Shown here in pieces: positions 34,974-43,693 of a stretch of DNA of 64,000 nucleotides (the first letter of the stretch is position 1; every line of letters starts with the position of its first letter). Origin of the DNA: Saccharopolyspora shandongensis (GTDB lineage: Bacteria; Actinomycetota; Actinomycetes; Mycobacteriales; Pseudonocardiaceae); the NCBI RefSeq assembly GCF_900106995.1, contig NZ_FNOK01000049.1, positions 1-64,000 on the forward strand, given 5' to 3'. A model generated the notes under the pieces. The model was not told the DNA's origin and did no database searches. It worked only from the letters and a program-made list of their open reading frames with translations. The translations under genes were made by a program, and so were the position numbers.

Positions 34974-35390
34974 CTACAGCCCGCAGGAGCCGCGGTCGAG
35001 CTGGAAGAACCTGGCGTTGGCCCAACGGCACAGCCACATCCCGACCATGACGCCGGCGATCGTGATGAGAGCGGGCAGGTAGCCGCTGGCGACCTGGATG
35101 ATCGGGATCGCCGGGCAACCGCCCGAGATCGCCCAGCCGGTACCGAACAGCACCGCGCCGGGGATCACGCCGCCGTGGATGCGCCCTGGCGTGCGCCGGA
35201 CACCCACCACGGTGAAGATCACCACGATGATCGCCACGGCCCCGGCGAAGGCGTACAGCATGCGCGGGTCCTGGAAGGTGAACATGCGGTTCAGCTCGGT
35301 GTAGTCGCCGAACCCGATGTTGGTGACGACGAAACCGAGAGCCAGCCCGGTAATGATGTTGGCAACGAGAACCGCGCCCCTGGTACGCAT
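34974..35390 (-). CDS. YeeE/YedE-family half transporter (second half)
   Basis: A 138-residue membrane protein with four helices and the GWAISGGCPAIPI motif of the YeeE/YedE (SoxT-like) family, which imports thiosulfate or related sulfur species through conserved Cys. It shares one base with the upstream half-transporter gene (TGATG). Full-length YeeE carries both halves in one chain; here they are split. Confidence 0.85.
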   Translation of the reverse strand: MRTRGAVLVANIITGLALGFVVTNIGFGDYTELNRMFTFQDPRMLYAFAGAVAIIVVIFTVVGVRRTPGRIHGGVIPGAVLFGTGWAISGGCPAIPIIQVASGYLPALITIAGVMVGMWLCRWANARFFQLDRGSCGL

Positions 35391-36046
35391 CAGATCACCT
35401 TCCACAGCAGGAACGAAACGGCAACCGCGGTGCCGAAGAAGACGGCAGTCGCAACGAGGCTGACCGGGCGCAGCCGGCCGCAGCCGCTGAGCCCATGACC
35501 GGAGCTGCAGCCCCCGGCCAGGCGAGTGCCGAAGCCGACGAGGATGCCGCCGACGAACAGCACGCCGATCATGACGTTCGAATCGGCGGTGACGAGCTGG
35601 CGGAAACCTTCGCCCATGTCGAAGCGGATCTCGAACCGGCCGGCGTTGATGGCTGCCACCCAGCCGCCGACGAAGATCGACAGGAGCAGAACCGCCTGGG
35701 TGATCAGAGGCGCCGAGCGCATGCTCGTGGTCGTGGCCCGCTCGCTCGCTGCGGGGGCGGCATCCTGGCCGTGCGTCCGCGCGCCACCGCGCATCACGTC
35801 CGGCGAGGTGGCTGCTTCAGGACGGGTCCCGAACTCCGCGGCGGTCGCCGCGGCGAACGCTTCCTCGAGTTCACGGTCGTCGGCGAACTGGGCCTCCTGC
35901 CGTTCGATGCGGCGTTCGGCACGCCAGTGCAAGACCCGATCCCACGCCGAGGACACCCCGAAGGACCGATCCGTGATCAGCGTGTAGTTGATGGTGACCA
36001 GGGCGAGCCCGATCGCGCCCGCCCACCAGGGCCAATAGGAACTCAT
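35390..36046 (-). CDS. YeeE/YedE-family half transporter (first half, extended)
   Basis: A 218-residue membrane protein. An N-terminal helix (about 5-22) and a hydrophilic linker rich in Ala/Arg/Glu (about 35-105) precede YeeE helices with the conserved GTRLAGGCSSGHGLSGCGRL motif. The conserved Cys in GGCSSGHG is the sulfur-relay residue in the family. It is coupled to the Cys-rich gene upstream (ATGA) and to the second half downstream. Confidence 0.85.
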   Translation of the reverse strand: MSSYWPWWAGAIGLALVTINYTLITDRSFGVSSAWDRVLHWRAERRIERQEAQFADDRELEEAFAAATAAEFGTRPEAATSPDVMRGGARTHGQDAAPAASERATTTSMRSAPLITQAVLLLSIFVGGWVAAINAGRFEIRFDMGEGFRQLVTADSNVMIGVLFVGGILVGFGTRLAGGCSSGHGLSGCGRLRPVSLVATAVFFGTAVAVSFLLWKVI

Positions 36047-36582
36047 GCGGGACCTCTCATCCACTCGGCGAGTCGGGTCCACCAGCGGCGTTTCGCGGCC
36101 CGCTCTCGGGCGGGCCGTGCTACCCGGTCCGAGGCTGGTGGGGTTCTTGGGACTTGTGGGGCCCGCGGAGGGGCCGGCGGGGGCTGTGGGGACTGCGGAG
36201 GCTGTGGCTGTGGCCGTGGCCGGGGGGACTGAGAGCGGAATGACGACTCGCGAGGCCTACTCAGGTCTGGTCTCGGCGCCGGTTCGAACCAAGCCACGTT
36301 TTCGGGCGACTCCGAGAGCAGCGGTGCCGGCGGGGTCGGTTCGGCCGTGGCGGACCGCTCGGCGGCTTTCCTGATGTGCCCCACGTCGGCACCGTTCGGG
36401 AGCAGCGAGATCGGAACGAGCTGGCCCCGGGACGCCAACTTGTACCGGGCGCAATCGTGCCATCTTTCATTGCTGTCGCAATAGGAGTCGCGCCAGCCGC
36501 TCAAACTTGCCTTCAACAACGGGAAGAGGGGGCATGATTGGGCGTGGGAGCAGCCCATATTACTCCGATCTGACCGGCTCAT
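36043..36582 (-). CDS. Cys-containing protein with Pro-rich tail, coupled to YeeE halves
   Basis: A 179-residue protein. The N-terminal 65 residues hold a compact domain with Cys at CSHAQSC and YCDSNERWHDC, then YKLASRGQLVPISLLPNG, suggesting a metal or Fe-S site. The rest is Pro/Gln/Arg-rich low complexity, ending in a basic WWTRLAEWMRG. The function is unknown; the ATGA overlap with the transporter suggests a partner in sulfur-compound uptake or sensing. ATG 36558 is an alternative start. Confidence 0.72.
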   Translation of the reverse strand: MSRSDRSNMGCSHAQSCPLFPLLKASLSGWRDSYCDSNERWHDCARYKLASRGQLVPISLLPNGADVGHIRKAAERSATAEPTPPAPLLSESPENVAWFEPAPRPDLSRPRESSFRSQSPRPRPQPQPPQSPQPPPAPPRAPQVPRTPPASDRVARPARERAAKRRWWTRLAEWMRGPA

Positions 36583-37252
36583 ATCGCCCGGCCGGGGGTA
36601 GGCGACACGGCGCGATCCTGTCGTTTTCGTATTTTCACAACCGACCAGCGATCGCAGGGCGTAGCGGAATGCAACACACCGTAACGCGATCCCCCTCCGG
36701 ATTATTAATACGACGTATCCTCCAGATCGTTACTCCCGTTACCCGCCCCCAACCAAGGTGAATTTCAATCAGAAAAGCATGCTGACCAGCGGTTTCCTGA
36801 CTTGATTACGATTAAATAACAAACCATCGATGAACATAGATACTGCACCGTGATACGAGCGTTCCCAAATCGATGCTGGACTATGTGGAATTCGTCCTAC
36901 TTTGTATCGCGCGGTTGTGCCTCCCGCCCGCGCCGCATAGAGGGTGCCGAAAGCCGGTGAAGTCACTACCGCGACCTGCTAACTCACATACCACACGCGC
37001 CCCTTTGCTGGTCAAATGGTGCATGCCGGACGAAGTCGCGGATTATTCGCCGGTCGCCGAGGGCACGGCCGAGGAACCTCGTTCGCGACTCACGGTCGTC
37101 GATGCCGCAGGACGCGTACCGTTACCTGCACAAATCACGAAAACGAACGCCCACTGGAGATGGTCATCTACGGACGTTCGCCGTTGTTTTGTGCACGACG
37201 AGAACCAAGGGATCGAGCGAAAGGCCGATACAAAGCCGCGCCGCCGCTATAG
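36583..37252. other. AT-rich intergenic region with dispersed repeat copy
   Basis: No supported gene. Positions about 36690-36900 are much more AT-rich than the rest of the window, which suggests promoters or imported DNA. Positions 37148-37202 are one copy of a dispersed repeat (CCACTGGAGATGGTC ... TTTTGTGCAC) also found at 40711-40765 and 47605-47659. Confidence 0.6.
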
Positions 37253-37513
37253 GACGAAGGCATCACCGAGCGGGCGGGACAGCGGCAGCAGTTGCTGTCC
37301 GGGGCCGGCCGCGAGGAGATCGACGACGGCGTGCGCCTGGTGGTACCCGCCGAGCGCACGGGTCAGATCGCTACGCTGGCCGCCGCTGAGCAGCAGTGTT
37401 GCCCGTTGTTCGACTTCCGCCTCCACCTCGACGGCCCCATGCTGCGACTGGAGGTGCGCGCCCCCGCCGAGGGCGCCGCGCTGCTCACCGAACTGTTCAC
37501 CCCGGCGGCCTGA
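37253..37513 (+). pseudogene. N-terminally truncated small Cys-pair protein (likely remnant)
   Basis: An 86-codon frame opens after a stop at 37250 with no ATG, GTG or ordinary start at its beginning (a TTG at 37292 is possible). The product has GVRLVVPAE, then AAEQQCCPLFDFRLHLDG and LEVRAPAEGAALLTELF, as in small uncharacterised actinobacterial proteins found near metal genes, but the usual N-terminal ACTL-type segment is missing. It may be a truncated gene or use the TTG. A permease follows. Confidence 0.5.
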
Positions 37514-37567
37514 CCCAGTCCCTCACCGCGCTGCTGGTTCGTCCGCACCCTGCAAGGAGCATGAACG

Positions 37568-38539
37568 TTGTCGTCCTCATCGGGCCTCGTCGCAGGCATG
37601 GAACGCCACCAGGTCGCCATCTACGTGGGCGCGCTCGCGACCGGGGCCATCGTGGGCTGGGCCGCCCCCGGTGCGGGGCCGGGCCTGGAGCAGGCCATCA
37701 ACCCGGGCCTCGCCGCTCTGCTGTACGTGACGTTCTTGCAGGTACCGGCCGCCGAGCTGGGTCGCTCTTTGCGGGCGGGCCGGTTCCTGGGAGCCGCGCT
37801 GGTGGTGAACTTCGTGGTGGTGCCGCTGGTCGTCGCGGCCATGTTCGCCTTCCTGCCCGCCAACCAGGCCGTGCGATTGGGGGTGCTGCTGGTCCTGCTC
37901 ACGCCGTGCGTGGACTACGTGATCGTCTTCAGCGGACTGGCCGGTGGCAACAGCCAACGGCTGCTCGCAGCCACACCACTGCTGCTGCTCGCGCAAATGG
38001 TGCTGCTGCCCGGCTTCCTGTTCCTGTTCCTGGGCTCGGACCTCGCCGACGTCGTCGAGGCCGGTCCCTTCATCGAGGCCTTCGGCATGCTGATCGTCAT
38101 CCCGCTGACGCTGGCGTGGCTCACCCAAGCCTGGGCGGCTCGCCGGAAAGCCGGGCGGCGAGTGGCCGACAAGGTGAGCGCGCTGATGGTGCCGCTCATG
38201 GCCGCGACCCTGCTGACGGTGGTGGGCTCCCAGGTGCCGAAGCTCGGCGACGGCCTCGCCACGGTGGCCCGCGTCGTGCCCTTCTACGTGCTCTTCCTGG
38301 TCGTCATGGCCTTCGCCGGGCGCGCCGTTGCCCGCCTGTTCCGCCTGGACGCCCTGGACGCCCGCGCGATCGTGTTCACCGGCGCCACCCGAAACTCATT
38401 GGTGGTTCTCCCCTTGGCCCTGGCCCTGCCCGACGCGCTGGCCATCGCGGCGGTCGTGGTGGTCACCCAAACCCTCGTCGAGGTCGTCGGCATGGTGATC
38501 TACGTCCGAGCAGTGCCCCGGCTCCTACCTGCCCGCTGA
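37568..38539 (+). CDS. BASS/ACR3-like arsenic resistance permease
   Basis: A 323-residue membrane protein with about ten helices. LLVLLTPCVDYVIVFSGLAGGN resembles the ACR3 core, with Cys preceding the DY motif, and FTGATRNSLVVLPLALALP matches the second crossover. It is distinct from acr3 at 32056 and may export other oxyanions or organic anions. TTG 37568 has AGGAG eight bases upstream; ATG 37598 is the alternative. The ATG at 37561 is out of frame. Confidence 0.85.
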   Translation: MSSSSGLVAGMERHQVAIYVGALATGAIVGWAAPGAGPGLEQAINPGLAALLYVTFLQVPAAELGRSLRAGRFLGAALVVNFVVVPLVVAAMFAFLPANQAVRLGVLLVLLTPCVDYVIVFSGLAGGNSQRLLAATPLLLLAQMVLLPGFLFLFLGSDLADVVEAGPFIEAFGMLIVIPLTLAWLTQAWAARRKAGRRVADKVSALMVPLMAATLLTVVGSQVPKLGDGLATVARVVPFYVLFLVVMAFAGRAVARLFRLDALDARAIVFTGATRNSLVVLPLALALPDALAIAAVVVVTQTLVEVVGMVIYVRAVPRLLPAR

Positions 38540-38606
38540 TTCCCGAGCCGGGCCACTCAGGCGAAGGGCCGCCCTTGACGAAGTGCGAGCAGCTCGCGGC
38601 AATCGT

Positions 38607-38678
38607 TCACGCCTCGACGAAGAAATCGATGGCCCGGTCGTAGTCCTCGACGACCAACGCCGCCAGCTCCACCTGCAT
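38607..38678 (-). pseudogene. N-terminal stub of a VOC (glyoxalase) protein
   Basis: 23 codons starting at ATG 38678 encode MQVELAALVVEDYDRAIDFF, the first strand and helix of a VOC-family domain, then a stop. The rest of the domain is absent, so this is a remnant. Positions 38540-38867 hold no other gene. Confidence 0.6.
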
Positions 38679-38867
38679 CCTCGCGATCCTAGGTTGATCG
38701 CGAGTCCAGCTCGGTCGGCACCGACATACCCGCGGCGATGTCGGCCACGTCGCTCGGGTACAAGCGCGATCAGCTCTGGCAGACTGGCCCATATCCACCC
38801 CTGAGCGCACATCCGGTTGCAGAGGGTGACGGCGGCTCGGGCAGCTACCGCAGGAAGGATCGGGCCA

Positions 38868-39758
38868 GTGCAGGAACTGGGCTCTAGCGCATTCGACCTC
38901 GTGTTCCGTGGTCGGAGGGTGGTTCGAGACCGGGCGTTGGTGATGGCGATCGTCAACCGGACTCCCGATTCGTTCTACGACCGGGGCGCCACGTTCGAGG
39001 AGGACGCGGCCAAGGCGGCTGTCGATCGTGCCGTTGCGGAAGGTGCCGATGTGATCGACATCGGCGGCGTGACCGCGAGTCCCGGCGCGGAGGTCGATGC
39101 CGAGGAGGAGATCCGGCGGGTCCTGCCGACCGTCGAGTGGATCCGGGCAACGCATCCCGATGTCTTGATCAGCGTCGATACCTGGCGGCACGAGGTCGCC
39201 GATGCGGTCTGCCGCGCCGGCGCCGACATCATCAACGACGCGTGGGGTGCCGCTGACCCGCAGATCCTCGACGTGGCGGCAGCCCACGGGGCCGGCTACG
39301 TGTGCACCCATTCCAATCGCGTCCCTCGGGCGGAGCCGGTTCGCTCGGATTACGACGACGTCGTCACCGCGGTGCTGGACGAGACGGTGCGCCTGGCCGA
39401 GCTCGCCGAATCCAAGGGCGTCCCGCGCGGTGGCATCCTCGTCGACGGCACGGGATACGGGAAGAACACACCCGACCACCTGGCCCTGGTGGCGCGGGTG
39501 AAGGAGATCGTGGAAACAGGCTGGCCGGTGCTGATGGCGCTGTCGAACAAGACCTTCGTCCGCGAAAGCCTCGACCTCGACGTCGCCGATCGGGATGAGC
39601 TCCTCACGGGCACGTTGGCCGCCACCACGATCGCGGCCAGCGTCGGAGCAGCGATGTTCCGCGCACATCAGGTTCTGCCGACTCGGCGCACGTTGGAGAT
39701 GGTCGCCTGCATCAACGGCACGCGGAGCCCGGCGCGAGCGCAGGAATGGATCTCGTGA
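38868..39758 (+). CDS. folP: dihydropteroate synthase-like protein
   Basis: A 296-residue TIM-barrel enzyme joining pterin pyrophosphate with p-aminobenzoate. Motifs are MAIVNRTPDSFYDRG, DVIDIGGVTASPGAEV, INDAWGA and a C-terminal SNKTFVRES. The usual GGxSTRPG reads GGVTASPG, and the DPGxGFxK loop reads DGTGYGKNT, so it is a divergent paralogue, like actinobacterial FolP2. It may be adapted to another substrate or to sulfonamide tolerance. GTG 38868 has AGGAAGGA upstream. It shares one base (TGATG) with the ribD-like gene. Confidence 0.88.
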   Translation: MQELGSSAFDLVFRGRRVVRDRALVMAIVNRTPDSFYDRGATFEEDAAKAAVDRAVAEGADVIDIGGVTASPGAEVDAEEEIRRVLPTVEWIRATHPDVLISVDTWRHEVADAVCRAGADIINDAWGAADPQILDVAAAHGAGYVCTHSNRVPRAEPVRSDYDDVVTAVLDETVRLAELAESKGVPRGGILVDGTGYGKNTPDHLALVARVKEIVETGWPVLMALSNKTFVRESLDLDVADRDELLTGTLAATTIAASVGAAMFRAHQVLPTRRTLEMVACINGTRSPARAQEWIS

Positions 39759-40507
39759 TGCAGCAGATCTGGCCAGAGCACGCCAGCCTCGACGATCAGC
39801 AGCTCGAACGCCTCTACACCTATCCCGAAGGCCGCCGCTGGCTTGCCGTCAACTACGTCTCCAGCGCTGATGGGGCCGTCGAAGTGGGCGGCCGCGCACG
39901 CCGACTCTCCAGCCCGGCCGACCAGAAGGTGCTCAAGCTCGGGAGCGACCTCGCGGACGTCCTGCTCGTCGGTGCCACGACCGCGATGGTCGAGGAGTTC
40001 CGCGGCGTGCACCCGGACGAGTCCACGCTCGAACTGCGTCGCCGTCACGGGCTCCGCGACGTCCCGCCGACCGCCGTGGTCACGACCGGAAGGTCCCTGC
40101 CCGCCGATGCTCCGGTGATCGTAGAGGCGGCTGCACCAACGCTGGTGATCACCTGCGCCGCCGCGCCGGTGAAGAAGCAGAAGGCCTGGGAAGCGGCCGG
40201 TGCCGAACTGCTGATCGCCGGGGAGGACACCGTCGACCTCGCCGCCGCGACCGAGGCGCTGGCCGAACGCGGCCTGAACCGAATCGACTGCGAAGGCGGC
40301 CCGCACCTGTTCGGCGGGCTCCTCACCGCCGGCGTGGTCGACGAGCTGCGGTTGACGATCTCGCCCCTGCTGGTCAGCGGCACGCACGAGCGGATCGCCA
40401 CCGGGCTGCCACTCGACCCCATCGACCTGGAGCTGGCATCCGTCCTGACCGAAGACGGCGCGATGCTGGTCCGCTACCTGGTGCGGAACCGCCCGGCAAA
40501 GCCCTGA
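39758..40507 (+). CDS. RibD C-terminal-type pyrimidine/folate reductase
   Basis: A 249-residue DHFR-fold protein: LAVNYVSSADGAVEVGGRARRLSSPAD, DVLLVGATTAMVEE and CEGGPHLFGGLLTAGVVDELRL. It lacks the deaminase half of RibD. In M. tuberculosis a stand-alone protein of this kind (Rv2671) can act as an alternative dihydrofolate reductase. Its overlap with folP supports a folate role. Confidence 0.9.
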   Translation: MQQIWPEHASLDDQQLERLYTYPEGRRWLAVNYVSSADGAVEVGGRARRLSSPADQKVLKLGSDLADVLLVGATTAMVEEFRGVHPDESTLELRRRHGLRDVPPTAVVTTGRSLPADAPVIVEAAAPTLVITCAAAPVKKQKAWEAAGAELLIAGEDTVDLAAATEALAERGLNRIDCEGGPHLFGGLLTAGVVDELRLTISPLLVSGTHERIATGLPLDPIDLELASVLTEDGAMLVRYLVRNRPAKP

Positions 40508-41078
40508 ACCGCTCGGACGATCGGCGGTCCGTCCGCTATCGCCACATCATCAGTTGGAAAAGGCGCGGGCAAATCCAGCCAGATTTCGCGGGCAGGCCCA
40601 TACCGCCCGCGTCATCCGGCCCCCGTACCAGGGCTGGGCCCCCTCCTCGTCGGGCCAGTTCTCCCCATCGGCCAATTCCGCCTCATGGGCGGCATCCCGC
40701 CCGGGAGAAACGTCCACTGGAGATGGTCGTCTGTGGGCGTTTGACGTTGTTCTGTGCACCAGAAGCCCGTGCGAGCAAGAGGCGTTGCCTGCCAACACCT
40801 TTGGTTACCTGCACGAACGCAGGAGGCGGATTTCGCATTGCCTGCCGCCGTTTGCCGATGCTTGCGGGTGATTGTCGGCAACAAGTCGGCAATCTCTCCG
40901 CTGCTCCCACCTCGCACGCTCGGCGGCATGACAGGACGTCGGCTTCAGCAAGACGGCGTCGAGGTCTGGCATGTCGACGACCGACGAGGTGACGATGCCC
41001 TGCGGACTGAGTCGCGGGTGTGTCCGCCCGGAGCGGAACCGCTGCCCCCGGGCGCTGGACCGGTGCCAGGATGACGGT
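40508..41078. other. gene-free region with two dispersed repeats
   Basis: No supported gene. Positions 40711-40765 carry the CCACTGGAGATGGTC repeat. Positions 40897-40930 carry a second short repeat (CTGCTCCCACCTCGCACGCT) also found at 44991-45024. Confidence 0.6.
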
Positions 41079-41426
41079 GTGGCGGACATTCTTCCCTTCC
41101 ATCAGAAGCGCACCCCCATGCCGGATCGTGAGCCGGAACCGCTATGGCGCGAGGTGCTGGGCCGGAGCCTGCGTGCGACCAGGGAGGAGCAGGGTGGCCG
41201 CCTCGTCGACATCGCGGAGCGGGCCGGTATCTCGCCGCAGTACCTGTCCGAGATCGAACGCGGTCGTAAGGAGCCCTCGAGTGAGATGATCGCCGCGGTC
41301 ACGGGTGCGCTGGGTGTCGACCTGGCCGACCTGCTCGCCGGCATCGCGGGCGACGTCCGGCAGCGCCGCGGCGCAGGTCTCGCAGTCGGGCGCCGTCCCG
41401 CCGGGCCCGTGCTCATGGCCGCCTGA
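41079..41426 (+). CDS. ClgR/PopR-like XRE regulator
   Basis: A 115-residue protein with one XRE domain: REVLGRSLRATREEQGGRLV, AGISPQYLSEIERGRKEPS and SSEMIAAVTGALGV, closely resembling ClgR and its Streptomyces paralogue PopR. PopR controls the clpP3-clpP4 operon next to it. Here two clpP genes end ten bases away on the opposite strand. The C-terminus (LMAA) resembles a ClpP degradation tag, as in PopR and ClgR. GTG 41079 has AGGA upstream; ATG 41118 is the alternative. Confidence 0.88.
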   Translation: MADILPFHQKRTPMPDREPEPLWREVLGRSLRATREEQGGRLVDIAERAGISPQYLSEIERGRKEPSSEMIAAVTGALGVDLADLLAGIAGDVRQRRGAGLAVGRRPAGPVLMAA

Positions 41427-41435
41427 GACGCCGTC

Positions 41436-42026
41436 TCAGGTTCGATGATCGAGGACGCGGTCCGCGAGCCCGTAGTCGACGGCGCCCGCCGCGTCCAACA
41501 CGCGGTCGCGGTCGGTGTCGTGCCGCAGGTCCGCGACATCGCGACCGGTGTGCGCTGAGAGGATCTCCTCCAGCTGGGTGCGCACCCGCACTACCTCGTC
41601 CGCCTGGATGATGAGGTCCGGGATGGTGCCGCGACCCTGCGCCGCGGGCTGGTGCAGCACCACCCGGGTGTGGGGCAACACGGATCGGTGCCCGGCCTCG
41701 CCCGCGGCCAGCAGCACCGCACCGGCCGCAACCGCCTGGCCCACGCACGTCGTCGCCACCGGCGCCTTGATGTAGCGCATCGTGTCGTACAGCGCGAGCA
41801 TCGCGGACGGGTCACCGCCCTCGCAGTTGATGTACAGGTTGATCTCTCGTTCCGGGTTGTCCGCCTCCAGGTGCAGCAACTGGGCGATCAACGCGTTCGC
41901 CACACCGGAGTCGATCGCGGTGCCGAGGTAGACGATCCGCTCCGACAGCAGGTGCGAGTAGACGTCCATGATCCGCTCGCCGCCCACACTGCGCGTGATG
42001 ACGTTGGGGATGGTGTAGGTGCTCAT
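41436..42026 (-). CDS. ClpP-like protein lacking the catalytic serine
   Basis: A 196-residue ClpP-fold protein. The nucleophile position in the GQAASMGA motif is Ala100 (GQAVAAGAVLLAAG; codon GCG at 41729-41727), so it should be proteolytically dead. His125 (VVLHQPAAQG) and the DTDRD catalytic Asp are intact, as is the oligomer-sensor Asp-Arg. The substrate-strand motif SPGG is also altered to CEGG. It overlaps the upstream clpP by ATGA. It probably forms a mixed tetradecamer with the other subunit. Confidence 0.9.
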   Translation of the reverse strand: MSTYTIPNVITRSVGGERIMDVYSHLLSERIVYLGTAIDSGVANALIAQLLHLEADNPEREINLYINCEGGDPSAMLALYDTMRYIKAPVATTCVGQAVAAGAVLLAAGEAGHRSVLPHTRVVLHQPAAQGRGTIPDLIIQADEVVRVRTQLEEILSAHTGRDVADLRHDTDRDRVLDAAGAVDYGLADRVLDHRT

Positions 42027-42649
42027 TCGCGGGCTCCCGTCGCCGAGCTGAGCCCCAGTTGGTGTGTACGCACGGGCACGAGCTGGCCGAGGCTGTCGAC
42101 GATGTGGTCGATGAAGCCGTACTCGCGTGCTTGCTCGGTGGTGAACCAGCGGTCGTGCAGCGAGTCGGCGAAGATCCGTTCGATCGGCTGGCCGGTGTCC
42201 TCCGCGATGATCCCGAGCACCGTGTCCCGGGTGTGCCGCAGGTCGTCGGCCTGCACCTCCACCTCGACCGCCGATCCGCTGATCCCGGACGAGCCCTGGT
42301 GCATCAGGATGCGGGCGTGCGGGAGGGCGAAGCGTTTGCCCGGCGTGCCCGCGGACAGCAGGAACTGTCCTGCACTGCACGCCAGTCCCAGCGCGAGCGT
42401 GGCCACGTCGCACGGCACGAGCCGCATCACGTCACGGATAGCCAGCATCGCGGGGACCGAGCCGCCCGGTGAGTGGATCCACAGCGCGATGTCCTTCCTA
42501 GGATCCTCGCTCGCGAGGGACAGCAGTTGGGTGGCGAGCGCTGTCCCGTTGTCGTCGTCGAGCGCGCCGTCGAGGACCAGTACCCGCTGGCTGAAGAACC
42601 GTTCTCGGAGTCGGTGGTCGAACAGTGGCTGCTTCTCGTTGTCCGCCAT
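42023..42649 (-). CDS. ClpP-like serine protease subunit with intact triad
   Basis: A 208-residue ClpP-fold protein with Ser92 (GLACSAGQFLLSAG), His117 (ARILMHQGS) and Asp166 (DSLHDRWF), so the triad is complete. The oligomer-sensor Asp-Arg before the catalytic Asp reads Leu-His. It has no long propeptide. With the serine-less partner it forms a two-gene operon like Streptomyces clpP3-clpP4. The two subunits complement each other: one has the nucleophile, the other the sensor pair. Confidence 0.92.
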   Translation of the reverse strand: MADNEKQPLFDHRLRERFFSQRVLVLDGALDDDNGTALATQLLSLASEDPRKDIALWIHSPGGSVPAMLAIRDVMRLVPCDVATLALGLACSAGQFLLSAGTPGKRFALPHARILMHQGSSGISGSAVEVEVQADDLRHTRDTVLGIIAEDTGQPIERIFADSLHDRWFTTEQAREYGFIDHIVDSLGQLVPVRTHQLGLSSATGARE

Positions 42650-42813
42650 GCCCCGACAATGCCGAAGCCCCGGTGCACTTCGCCGGTTTCTCTGCTGTGA
42701 GCGGATCAGCCCTCAGCAGCCCGGCACCGGACTCACTCCCGGCGAGTCCTGCGTGAGGCACGAGGTGATGCGGGCTTCGCGTGGGTGACCTCTCCACGCC
42801 AGCCTTCAGTCGA

Positions 42814-43392
42814 TCAGCCTGCTCCCGCGACAGGACGGCCGAGGAATGCCGCAAGTCTGTCGATTGCTGGGGCGTCCTCCGAGATGGCCTGAGCAGGATC
42901 GAACCGACCGGTTCGTACCGGCGTGGTGAATTGGCGGCGGACGAATGCCAAAGCCTGTTCAGCCAGCTCCTCGGGGAGGTCAACGGGTTGCCCGGTTGCC
43001 CGAGCAAGGTCCCAGCCGTGAGTTAGAAGATCGGCCAGGCGCACATGCAGGAGTGCCGCGCCGGTGGTCTCACCGAAAGGCCCCTGGTAGGTGAGCTCAA
43101 GAACCCGCGGTTGATCGAACGCAGCCCGCACCGTTTCACTGGACCTGACGTAGGCGTCAACAGGGGCGCTGTTGAGGTTCTCCGTGCCGCCGGGTTCGGG
43201 CGGCGCCTGATGCTTCAGGGAAGCGGCGACAGCCAGATTCACGTCCACCAAGTGGTTCACCAAGTCCTTCACCGTCCAGTCGGTGCAGGGGGTCGGGTCC
43301 GACCACTGCCCTTCTCGGATACTGGAAACCAGGCGACCGACGGCATTCAACACTCGGCCAAGCTGTTCGACGGATGGAGTCAGCAGCGTCAT
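42814..43392 (-). CDS. TIGR03086/maleylpyruvate isomerase-like DinB-fold protein
   Basis: A 192-residue protein with DPTPCTDWTVKDLVNHLVD at the N-terminus, LLHVRLADLLTHGWDLARATG in the middle and a C-terminal IDRLAAFLGR: the TIGR03086 group of DinB-like four-helix proteins. The His residues are potential metal ligands, and relatives include mycothiol-dependent enzymes. ATG 43392 is chosen. No gene is seen in 42650-42813 or 43393-43693. Confidence 0.88.
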   Translation of the reverse strand: MTLLTPSVEQLGRVLNAVGRLVSSIREGQWSDPTPCTDWTVKDLVNHLVDVNLAVAASLKHQAPPEPGGTENLNSAPVDAYVRSSETVRAAFDQPRVLELTYQGPFGETTGAALLHVRLADLLTHGWDLARATGQPVDLPEELAEQALAFVRRQFTTPVRTGRFDPAQAISEDAPAIDRLAAFLGRPVAGAG

Positions 43393-43693
43393 CAATGTTC
43401 TCCACGTCGTGGTCGCGGCAAGACGAGCGCCATAGAGGCAGTTGATCCTACCTTCGCGTGCGCGTCCCTCTCCCCCGACGCGAAGAGCCCGCGAAACCCG
43501 CTTCAGGAGATCTTGCTTGCGGTCCTTTCTGGACCGTCGCGGATTTCCTCGTGAGCTCAACGGATTCCAATTGCGAACGCTGGTTGCTCAGCGTTGGTTG
43601 CGGACGTTTCCGGTTGATTCCTGGGGGTAAAGCGGGGGTTCGTATCGGGGTCATGGGTAGGCGGCCGCTGTCTCGTCGCCGCACCCAAGCAGC

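Noticed and set aside
37561..38643. ATG-started frame at 37561 over the second arsenic permease
   Set aside because: It gives a non-membrane Arg-rich product; the frame from TTG 37568 has the ten-helix permease.
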